Under the pieces are notes generated by a model. It was not told the DNA's origin. It worked only from the letters and a program-made list of their open reading frames with translations, and searched no databases. Shown here piece after piece: positions 35,421 to 45,700 of a DNA stretch of 64,000 nucleotides (position 1 is the stretch's first letter; every line of letters begins with the position of its first letter). Made by a program: the position numbers and the translations under genes. Location: assembly GCA_030867875.1 (NCBI GenBank), contig JAOWCC010000577.1, positions 90,749,740 to 90,813,739 on the forward strand. The letters run 5' to 3'. The DNA is from Actinernus sp. WN-2022. Its lineage: Eukaryota; Cnidaria; Anthozoa; Actiniaria; Actinernidae.

Positions 35421-35499
35421 TATGTGGTACGTTTACTTAATATTCAAGGAGCATGCGTAGAGTTTAATTACGTCACATTTATTGTTTTAAGTATCCCAC

Positions 35500-36600
35500 A
35501 TGGTAGACGAGGAGAGCTATTTCATCGCAAGAACTGGAAATATCGGCCATTGTTACGTCGGGCATAAAGTACGTCAAAATCGGCATCAGTGAGCGTGGAC
35601 AAATAATTAAAATTAAAACCATTTCTTTACTTATAGTCTCAATTTGAAGAAATGTTGGTGACTTGTTAACAAAATGAAACTACATATTTTAGGTGTTTTA
35701 TCTTAGTATGATGACGTTGTTGTGACGTCATAAGTGATGCCTCCTTTTTTGGTAAAATTCCCCCTTTAATAGATGTTACAAACAGACTACACCATCAAAT
35801 GGCCTTCATGACACACATTCCTTTGGCGCAAATTTGAACGTTCTACGACTATTATAGCAAAAGTTATAGAGGAATGACTGTTGCTATGACGTCATATTTA
35901 GTGACGTCAGGTGTCATACCTAAATAAGGCTGCCTATTGTTAAAAAATCAAGAAAAGAAAATAATGTGGGTTTTGAGTGCCAGACTAGCGCATTTCATCA
36001 CTAAAACTCGAAAATCACTCAAAGGATTTTTTTCTAAGGGCATGTATAAAAAAGTATGACGTCATAATGACGTTGCTGAAAATATGACTTCAATTTTAAG
36101 CCGGTTATGGACAAAAAAAATCAAAATTCAAAAAACATACGATTTTAGCCACCAACGTGTTTTATGATTGGACAAAATGTCATGCAACAATATTTACAAG
36201 TCTAAAAATTGAATGAAGCGATGTTTTTATAAATGCTTTTGTGGTGTTTATTTCCCGCCAAATTTTGGCGGGAAAAAGGACAAAATTCAAACTTTCATAA
36301 CTTTTGATTTCCTTAACCAATCGACATCGGGTTTTCGATTCCTTCATTCTCATCACGAGTAGATTTTAACAATATACGACATTTCGTTTTTAGAGATAAT
36401 GAACAGTTGCAAGAAACGTATTACAAATGGATAAATGACGTCATTGTGACGTCACGATGGTAGTAACATAGCTTAAAAAATCAGGTTATATTCCTTTTGC
36501 GATTCTACATCCTTATACCAAAATTCAATCGTCTGCGTTAAAAACTTTTTTAAATATAGAACTGATGCCGTTTTTATGGTCGTTTGTGCCCACCGTGCGC
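35500..36600. mobile_element. Segment rich in TGACGTCA palindromes, copy 2
   Basis: TGACGTCA-type palindromes near 35724, 35885, 35901, 36057, 36436 and 36448. It ends 'gtgcccaccgtgcg' (36587), an inverse of 'cacggtggacac' at the start of the 31645 element. Left boundary uncertain. Confidence 0.45.
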
Positions 36601-36897
36601 GTGCGCGCGCGTTATATACATGTAGCAATAAGCTTTTCAGATATGACGAGCGCCCTCGTTGGTTGATTTATTGTCACCTGACAAGTCATAACAAACTGCT
36701 GCCCAGAGAGCAGAGAGCGTTGAAAATGGATCTAGCTCCAAAGAAACAATTTACATCTTTGTCAAGCGTGGGAGAAGGAAATTAGTAGCTAAAATAAGAT
36801 GCAAGAAACTAACAAAACGCCACTAAAAATGCCGTAGCGACGCTGGCAGCAGCTTGCCGAAGAGAACATGAAAACTCTATATAACAAAATACTTAAT

Positions 36898-37020
36898 AAC
36901 TGGTCGCTCGGGAAACCAGTGAGTCTTGTTTCCCTCGGCTCTCGATGTTACCCTCAACTGGCGTCTCGGAAACATCGAGAGTATCGGGAAACAAAACTCA
37001 TTGTTTCCCTAGGGGCCAGT
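36898..37020. repeat. Inverted repeat, about 120 bp
   Basis: 'gtcgctcgggaaaccagtga' pairs with 'ctcattgtttccctaggggc', and 'ctcgatgtta' with 'acatcgagag'. Hairpin-like MITE fragment. Confidence 0.6.
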
Positions 37021-37078
37021 CCGCATTAAGTGTATATTATAACCCATCAAATATTTACTCCCGCGCGTGATTGGGGAA

Positions 37079-37312
37079 CCAGGGTGGCGCAGTGGTTAAG
37101 CGCTTCCCCTCTCACCTCTGTGGCCCAGGTTCGATTCCCGGACTGGACGCCATATGTGAGTTGAGTTTGTTGATACCTCACCCTTGCTCCGAGGGTTTTT
37201 CTCCGGGTTCTCCGGTTTTCCTCCCTCGGCAAACACCAACATGCTAAATTCCAATTCGATCTGTGGATTAGCCGGGACCTGGCTTTGATCAGCCCCCATG
37301 GTTGTTTCAGGT
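37079..37312 (+). mobile_element. tRNA-derived SINE, copy 2
   Basis: Starts with box A-like 'GGTGGCGCAGTGGTTAAGCG' and box B 'GGTTCGATTCCCGG' at standard spacing, then the same body as 10741-10982 in inverse orientation. The B box is closer to consensus than in copy 1, so it is likely the younger copy. Confidence 0.87.
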
Positions 37313-37319
37313 CTGCAGG

Positions 37320-37635
37320 GTTTTTTTTATTGGTTGAATGCGTCACGTGATCCGATATTTTCTCTCCGCGAGCGGGAAATATCAACGATTGTAACCCATC
37401 AAATATTACGCTCGCGCGTGATTGGTTGGATGAGTCACATGACCCGATATTTTCTCTCCGCGAGCGGGAAATATCAGCGATTATAGTTCACCACAAAATT
37501 GTGACGCGCGCTCATTGGCTAAGAGCGATCACGTGACGTGATAGTTGTCGTCCGCGGATGCAAACTATCAGGCGATAGTACCCGCTGAGGGCGGAAGACA
37601 ATTTTGTGATGAACAATAACGACAAATAGACTGTG
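37320..37635. repeat. Tandem and inverted 'CGCGTGATTGG' repeats
   Basis: 'gatattttctctccgcgagc' plus 'gggaaatatca' occurs twice (37352, 37446), each beside 'cgtgattgg'-type sequence. A third, related palindrome with 'acaaaattgtgacgcgcgctc' (37493) and 'agacaattttgtgatgaac' (37596) follows. Confidence 0.65.
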
Positions 37636-37649
37636 TTTGTCTCGGACCT

Positions 37650-37985
37650 ATCGGCTGATTCCTGCTACCAGAGGTCTCTCTCCGTCTTGGTAAAATGGAA
37701 GGCGAGGGAGAGACCTCTGCCGACATCCGACGCTTTCTCTGTCGGGCATGCGTGAAGTTTCCTTGGCAACAAGTGATCTGATCTCACGTGTACTTATGAG
37801 CGCACGAAACAACTGTAACAAACAACTGACGCGTACAGCTATTTTCGGTAAAACGTCTTTCCGAAACTGGTTTGACTCGTCCATGAATGTGGACGGCAAG
37901 TGTCGGATGTCGGCAGAGGTCTCTCCCTCGCCTTCCATTTTACCAAGACAGAGAGAGACCTCTGCTAGCAGGGAAATCGGCTGAT
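37650..37985. mobile_element. Palindromic element, about 335 bp
   Basis: 'aaaatggaaggcgagggag' (37693) with 'cagaggtctct' ends pairs with the inverse at 37912-37985. Arms ~85 bp, centre at 37760-37870. Confidence 0.8.
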
Positions 37986-38002
37986 AGTTTCCCTTGGAAA
38001 GT

Positions 38003-38047
38003 TGATGTTCTTAAAACTAGCATATAAGCTAGTTTTAAGAACATCAA
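38003..38047. repeat. Perfect palindrome with ~20-bp arms
   Basis: 'gatgttcttaaaactagc' runs to a short ATA centre, then its exact inverse. Beside it 'caactatcagccgatagttg'-type hairpins recur. Confidence 0.8.
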
Positions 38048-38169
38048 ATTTCCGCGGGCAACTATCAGCCGATAGTTCCCCGACAGACACAGTCTATTTG
38101 TATAATATACCCCCTGTGAGCGTATACGCGCGCGTCAAAGAAAATATTTGAAGGATGATAATAACAATA

Positions 38170-38345
38170 ACCTACGTTGTGGCGTCGAAATATGTCCTGA
38201 TATTTGTCCTTGGATATTATCTGATCTTCGTAGCTCACAGTTTCCTTCGAGCTTCGCACTCGGGAACTGTTCTCTTCCCGGAACAGATAATGTCCGCGGA
38301 CGAAATATCAGGGCATATTTCGACGCCACAAATAGATTATTGTAT
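38170..38345. mobile_element. Palindromic element family 5, copy 2
   Basis: 'gtggcgtcgaaatatg' at the left and 'catatttcgacgccac' at the right are near-perfect TIRs. Homologous to 23213-23387. Confidence 0.8.
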
Positions 38346-39439
38346 TTATAGGGGAAACTCTTCTTCATGACGTATTATATATACTTATATGCGGAGGCAC
38401 AGGGTCCGGTTTGAGCCTAATTACTTAGACTTCAAGACCCGGATTTGTTGTAACAATTTTTGGAATTCCGGATGACAGACTACTCAGAATAATCAGTAAT
38501 GATGAAAATCCGGGTTCATTTTCATAACAACTGGTGCTACCATTATGAGATCTTGTACTGATCGACTGGGTCTGGTTCTTACCCCATGGCTTCATATCAC
38601 CTATTTCAAAAAATGGTTGCCACGAACGAGCGACAAGCGACAAAGGGTTGCCATTATAACTGACGGCAGTTATCCGGAATGGAGTACGGTGTAATTCGAA
38701 AATCTATTCGAAGGAAAGCATCAATATTCTTCTTAAAGCCTTTGACTACAAAAACAAAGGAATTCACCAGACCTTTAGCAACAAACGAAATCCATTTCGG
38801 TCTGGGTATGTCGCTCGTCGTTTGCCGCTTGTCCGGGACAACCTTCTTGAAACAGGTGTATACCTAGCCATTTCATCACATAAGTGCCCCACTAATTATT
38901 GACTTGCAAACAACCCCAGAGATTCAAATAACAAAGCCATGGCGGCCATGTTGGTGGAACTAACAAGAGAAGCTAACGAGAAATATTTTGTTAACGTCCA
39001 CCAACATGGCGGCGATGGAGTAACGTGCAAGTCAGCAATAGTAATAATTCTAGGTCTCGGATCGGAACTTTTCACGCCTCTGGTACAACATTGAACTGTC
39101 ACTTACAAATATGAACTTGCACAAATCTGTCTTGGAAAAATACAAGATAAACTGCTCAAGGACAATGCTGCATGCACAGAACGTATTTAAACAGAAGCCA
39201 TAACCACAACTCGGTATCGATAAGTAATTGGACGCGGCCCATCCGTTTACGGTATAATCTATTTTTAGAACGGTGCGCAAACTACTATTGTGGATGGAAA
39301 ACAATGGCTGGTTAACACCATGTTTAGCCTCTATGTTAGTCTTTTTTTTATTTTACCTATTTATTTATATTTATCAGTTTATTAATATTTAGCTTATAAA
39401 TAAGATAAGAGGGCCATTATGTACTGACAGACACGCCAG

Positions 39440-39505
39440 TAATCAATGTATACCCACGTTAAATAAAGACATTATTATTATATATATTATTATTATTATA
39501 TATTA

Positions 39506-39552
<47 letters not shown>

Positions 39553-39555
39553 GAT
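39440..39555 (+). repeat. TTA trinucleotide microsatellite
   Basis: Long run of ATT/TTA units, interrupted, about 95 bp upstream of the receptor start codon, so probably near or in its promoter or 5' UTR. Confidence 0.9.
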
Positions 39556-39650
39556 TATTTTCCGCTTCTCCTATTGCATGCTTGAATTCAATCAACATCA
39601 GAAACAGAAAAACAGAATATATCCTGTGAGAGTCAGAACCTCCGCTGAGA

Positions 39651-39708
39651 ATGGACAGAAACGCAACACACCTACTTCTTACTGTCATAGCTATTGTTAC
39701 TATCGCCG
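39651..39708 (+). CDS. Receptor exon 1: signal peptide
   Basis: ATG followed by MDRNATHLLLTVIAIVTIAG, a short hydrophobic leader, split in its last glycine codon (phase 1) by a GTGAGT donor. Chosen because phase and leader fit exon 2. The 4.7 kb intron after it holds the large TIR element. Confidence 0.75.
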
Positions 39709-42700
39709 GTGAGTACAACAAAGCATGCCAATGATTCTTCTTTTATTCTTGGTAACTGTCGGACATTCGTCAAATTCCATATTCGTATTTTACCCAATAC
39801 TAGTTACCAGTAGCAGAATTAAGAAAACTGCACGAGCGATATTTTTCTTGGACAGGCGACAGGACTTCCTGAAAAACTGTCGCGTTCTCATCGCGCGGTG
39901 AAAACGACACGTGTGGCGACTCTTGGACAGAAAGTAAATGAGTTGTATTTTTCACGACAATAAGTACGGACTTTCCACACGTGTAGCCACCCTAAAATAT
40001 GTTTCAGTGCCTGCGACGCGACATTAGCATCTCTACCTAATAAGGAGCAAGTACTAAATCGAGGCAATAAACTAGTTGGTCGTATCCGATCTTCCACATT
40101 TCACGACAGTTTGTCGCCCGTGCAGCCACCACCGCTCGCTGGGGACGCGACAGTTTGTCACTCGTGTGGCCACCACCGCTCGCTGGGGACGCGACAGTTT
40201 GTCACTCGTGTGGCCACCACCGCTCGCTGGGGACGCGACAGTTTTCCAGAAAGTCGTGTCGCCTGCGCAGGCAAAAATTCGCTTGCGTATTGTCGCGGCT
40301 TTACCTACGAGCACAGAACTATAAGTGATATTGATTCTTTCAGTCACCAAAGTTTTATCGATGATGAACTCAGGTTGCATGGACAGATTCGAAGCTTGGA
40401 ACATAGAACGTAGATAAACCAAATCCATTCGTAGACAGCTCTTTCAACCAATGTTGAATTTTGGGAAGAGCGAAGCGCAATATGTAAAATATAGCACTGG
40501 ATAAACCAATCGATGTCCATAGTACGGAAGTGCCATGAGAAAATGCGGTAAATTGGAATTTCCAACATTATACTGTATTTTTCCATTGTATGGAAATACC
40601 GTGGAAATTTCTACGGTATTAGCGTGATATTTCAATAGTATAACTTAATCGACTTTTAATAGCCGTTGCTGAAAGGCCTACTCTGGGATCTAAACTCGCA
40701 GCGAGTTAAGGCGAGGTTGTGTGAGTTAAGGCGAGCTAAGGCGATTTAAGGAAAAATACTTAAATTTGTATGTGGCGAGTTAAGGCGAGTTAAGGCGATT
40801 TAAGGCAGTATAAGGAAAAATACTTAAATTTGTATGTGGCGAGTTAGGGTGGGTTAAGGGTGTTTAGGGAAACTCCTTACAAGATTTAGTGTATGTGGTG
40901 AGCTAAGGTGAGTTAAGGCAGGTTTAGGAAATTCACCACTGCCATAATAATATAAAAATTGCAATTATAATTAATATATACATGAAATACAGATCCAATT
41001 AAATAATTATTAAACTTATATGGTAAGTCAGTATAGTCGTTATAAATAAATACCCTATACAGCAGCAATTTAAAAAAGCTGTCTGGTTAATTCTGCATTC
41101 CCCAACACAATCTATTGTTTTACACCATTGCCATATTGGTCTCCAAATCATAAATACATGTACAATTCATTTGTGTTAGGGAATACAGAAATTATATATG
41201 ACCTAGCCAACAATTTTCTGTAACATCTACAAAAACATCTGCAAAACACATCTGCAAACATATACATCTGTATTCATCCCATGTATAATTATCTACATAT
41301 TTATGAATATATATATTAACTATTATATGAATTATAAAATTAAGGGTAAGTCAGAAAAATATCCTTGTCATTTATCTGTCAGACAATTGAGTGGTTAATA
41401 TTGAAATAGTCAGTCGATATTTATTAATGATTAATAGACATACACCTATCCTACTTGAGCACACTGCATGGCTACCTGCACATACATTCTAATGACATAT
41501 ACTAGTAAATATATATGTGCATACATAATACACAATATATAACACATACTCAGTGAATACATAACTGTGTTCATCATTCAATCCATGCAGCCATCCATAA
41601 TCATCCAATTCCACCAATTAAGCCAAACATATATACAACATTAACATACACACATGCATAAACTTAACACATTTATATTCAAAATGATGGCTCAGTTAAA
41701 GAACTATCAGTGACTCAACTCACTCACATGCTAATAATAAAGAAGCACACCTTTAGCTTTAAAGGAAATGACAAATCAATAGCTCAACAATTATTTTAAT
41801 TAAAATAGCTTTGACATTGCATGACAGTTTGGTTTCAACAAGCATAGGTAATTGTTATAGAATCATGAAACAGATTACGTAATTTCAAAGCAAAATAACA
41901 AATAAAATAACAGCTGCTTGTGATTCACATTTTTTAACCAATTAACTTCAACTAACTTTCATTCACAATCATTAATTCCATGTATAAAATTGTAAAAAAA
42001 ATCTTAACATTTGTGGACCATACAAAAACATAGTTTTGCATGTTCTGGTGTTGCCCAGAGGCCAGATTAAGTGTCCCCTCTTCCCTCTACTATTTTATGC
42101 AGATTAGCTAGGTTATATTGTTACGTGTATATTGACTAACCTTTCTTCCGAAACGTTTATATGAGAACAAACAATTTTATCGCTTCCTACTTCGATAGCA
42201 GCCATCTTGGATCCGGGCAATCAATAATCAATCAAACTCCAATCAATATAAAATCGATAATTAGATCAGCTTCGTGTATTCAAGATGGCGGGTGAACGTG
42301 AAGCGCGTGTTGGTAGCACGTACATACTTGGTTTTGGTTTTGGTTTTATACGAAAAGGAACAGAACATTTGCATCATTTCTGGTAAGTAAGCAATTTAAA
42401 GAAACATTATTTTGATTAGCATCAACTAGTTTACTCGGGGATTTTAGCAAACAATGGATTTGGCTCGACGATATATGATATGTTTATAAAAACTTAAACA
42501 TTTAAACAGAAAAGTTATTGCTGATCTTTGGTCAGTAGCAATAAGCTTAAACTTGAAATTATTTCCCGAGTGACGTGACCACAATTGAACAGTGCGAAAA
42601 TAAATGTTGATTTTGACACGAGAAGATAATCAACGTTTTATTTATTTATTTTTATTATAGTCCTTGCAAATAATCATCCAATCAGATGTGTGCATTAGGG

Positions 42701-45700
42701 CCACGTGCAAGCCCAATATAGTTCCCCCAAGCTGTTTATATTATTGTGTTTATTGATTGGATGATAATATTTGTTCGTTATGCATTAGTCAATAATATAA
42801 ATACCTCTTCACCCCAGGCGGTATATACTTCATGGTAGTGTTTCGTTCCATAGAGTCTCCCTGCATAATACTGTAAAACAGTAGAGAAAATAATTATGCA
42901 GGGAGCTAGACTATATGGAACGAAACACTACCATGAAGTATATACCCCCCAGGCCTTGGATTAGTGGGGCATAGCAAAGACATTGCCGGTTGTGAGGGAC
43001 AAGTTTCTACTTTAGGACCAATATGTAACACCCTGGGGTGTTGAGTATCATCTATGTTTTATCATCTCTGCCCCTCAGTACTGGGGCTCAAAATTGTATG
43101 ATAGTATGTGTTCAAGGCATTTTACAGCAAAAGTAGGAATTTTCTTCATATCAACACCCTGGTGGGCAAGGGCTAAAACATATTTTGCCAGGTTCAAAAT
43201 CCAAGTCCCACTAATTTGTAGCCTGGGGAAGGTGGGGATTTACATTGACTGGTGCATAAAAATAAAAAAAACTTTTATAAATATTAGGCTCAACCTTCTG
43301 TCCCGCCATCTCTATACTTAAACATTTTGCCATACTGGACTCAGATAAATCCAATAGTTGGACATCATAAAACAATTAGGTGTTACTACATTTGTGACAA
43401 AGTGTACATTGACTTCAGCCACAGACTACAGTACTAGTGTTTTTTTGACACGTGTGAACACAAATCACATGTATCAACATATTTGTAGACATGAATTTCA
43501 GTGAATGGGGCTCAAATTGTAAGTCATGTTTAGTGATTATCATTTTTAGCTTTGCCAATGAAGGCAATTTAAGGAAAACTTGGGGGGTGGGGACTTTGCG
43601 AGTTAGGGCGTGTTAAGGCGATTTAGGGTGGGTTAAGGTGATTTAAGGAGAATGTCCATTTTCTGGCTTTGTGAGTTAGGGTGGGTTAAGGCGGGTTAAG
43701 GCGATTTAGGGTGGGTTAAGGTGATTTAAGGAAAATTTCCATTTTCTGGCTATGCGAGTTAGGGCGGGTTAGGGCGGGTTAAGGCGGGTTAGGGCGGGTT
43801 AAGGCGAGTTAGGGCGGGTTAAGGCGATTTAAGGAAATTTCCATTTTTTGGCTTCGCGAGTTAGGGCGAGTTAAGGCGAGTTAAGGCGAGTTTAGATCCC
43901 AGAGTAGGCCTGCTGAATACCAGTTTCAGCGGTATTGCAGTTGCAATATAATTAAGTACTAAATTCAAACTGTGTATCTAAATAAGTTGTTTTTGTTTAA
44001 GAGGATGGTTATGTTATGCAAGAACGATGGTTTCACTTATTACATCGAAGTGAGGCATTTGGGTTAACTACCCCTGAAACTGCTATTCGTATACGCCACT
44101 GTAATATATAATATACATGTCATTGATTATACCAGTGTTTATCTTCCCCACCGCCACAGATCAACGCCAGTTTTTACAGGAACTAGTTAGAGTGATTTTA
44201 ACTTGAGAGTTGTAAAACCAAATACAAAACGAATCACAGGAGCAAGTAAAAACACAATGAACCAATCACAACTAAAGTAATTCAGGATTGGTTTTACTTA
44301 CACGATGAAAAGTAAACACTTTCATGGATAACTAACCATTCAAACTTGAAAGCTCTATCCATTGTATGTTTTGTTATCTGCTCTAGCTACCTCTTTTTCG
44401 TTCGCAGGCCAATATCGTAGCCAAGGCACATCCTGTAAAGCCCGTTACTCCAGCTCCTACACTGGTTCATGTATGCCAGTGTCCACGTGTATAGGTGCAT
44501 CATTCCCAGGAATCTGCACCAACCGTCCTACTATTGTCTGCTGTATTCCTGATTCTTCCACAGGAAGCCCGCCAGTGGCTACCCATCTCATTGTGACAAG
44601 GGAGGTTTTTTATAACATTACTGGGGAGTCTCCTCGAACAAGAGCTTTGTATCCGTTTTACGTTAAAGCTCTTGGTGACGCAGGTATATCGACTATTGGA
44701 GAAACAGCCGCATTTACTGCTCAGGTGAGGGCCGAAATTCCCCACAATTCATTAAATGAGAATGATACCTTTTTCCTATTTGTTTGAAAGTTGAAAATTC
44801 TCAAAATACCGTTAAATCCCCTCCCCCCATTTATAAGCTCTCCCGAATATAAGCCCGTCAGTCTGGTAACATAAAATCCCTTTCGGTTATAAACGCCCCC
44901 TTTTACCAAATCGGTCCTAATCTCTTGATATTGACTGGGGGAAAAGGTTTATTATCGTAATGTTGCATGCTTCAATACAAGTAAAGCAAAAACTCATTAT
45001 AAATACTACTCAACAAATTGTATATGGATAGTGAAAGGCTAGTGTCAAAAGCGTTGACGTATAGTTTCCTGCTAAAGCATTCCCAAACGTTTTTCCCCCT
45101 CCCGGTTATGTTTCTATCAAGTTCCGTTAACATCATCGATTATTGTTTCTTAGTTGTAACAGTTGTTGTTGTTTTTGTTTGTCAGATTCTTTACGAGACC
45201 TCGGACATGATGTTGTCAGAGGAGACAACATCAGCACTGCAATACGAAAACAGTGCATCGCTTGGCAACACTCAGACGGGAGACGGTGAAAAATACATAG
45301 GCCGTGGGTTTTTACCTTTAAGAGGACGACATATGTATGAACTGGTCGGAAAGAGTATTAATGAAGACTTAGTAGGTAGGGATATGAGCTTAATTTGGTC
45401 TGCAATGCAGATATTCAGGTGTGATTTTTTATCTGGCAGGTTTGAGCTTGGATTGCTTGTTTTTTAACCCATAACCATGATTGTGCATCATAGCTAACTG
45501 CTATTCACTCTTTTCACCTGGTGGCAATCTTGGATTCAAAGCGAGGCAATCCTTTGTTTTTGCCAGGGTAGCCTCGTTTTCACAATTCCTCACTACGAGG
45601 CTAACCTGGCAAAAACAAAGGATTGCCTCGCTTTGAATCCAAGATGGCCACCAGGTGAAAAGAGTGAATTCACACCAGCCGGACAATATAAACCCGACGA

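Larger units (their letters stand above)
26896..39650. other. Gene-poor interval of 12.7 kb
   Basis: No coding region that I can support between gene C and the receptor gene. Apart from the repeats listed separately, 28000-29560, 30590-31060, 33170-34550 and 38350-39430 show nothing recognisable. A 106-codon frame at 33793-34113 is the best open stretch but has no known motif, and its flank ('aaactacgacggcaacgtc') looks repeat-derived. Confidence 0.6.
40674..43911. mobile_element. 3.2 kb TIR element with 6-bp target duplication, possibly Polinton-like non-autonomous
   Basis: Terminal inverted repeats of 26 bp, perfect by eye, start AGGCCTACTCTGGGATC at 40674 and end with the complement at 43911. 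Both flanks carry GCTGAA (40668-40673 and 43912-43917), a perfect 6-bp duplication. Next to each end is an array of GAGTTAAGGC-type units (about 40700-40930 and 43590-43890), in the same rather than inverted orientation. The middle has no long ORF, but a palindrome (42825-42948) and a CpG-containing segment with two divergent candidate starts. AG...CT termini plus a 6-bp duplication are known for Polintons/Mavericks; the assignment is inference. Confidence 0.75.

Noticed and set aside
37085..37145. tRNA-gene-like A and B boxes
   Set aside because: No cloverleaf closing stem, and a shared non-tRNA body follows in two copies, so it is a SINE rather than a tRNA gene.
45018..45467. 149-codon frame taken as a separate gene
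   Set aside because: Only 45186-45375 is coding; the rest is intron read-through on both sides of receptor exon 3.
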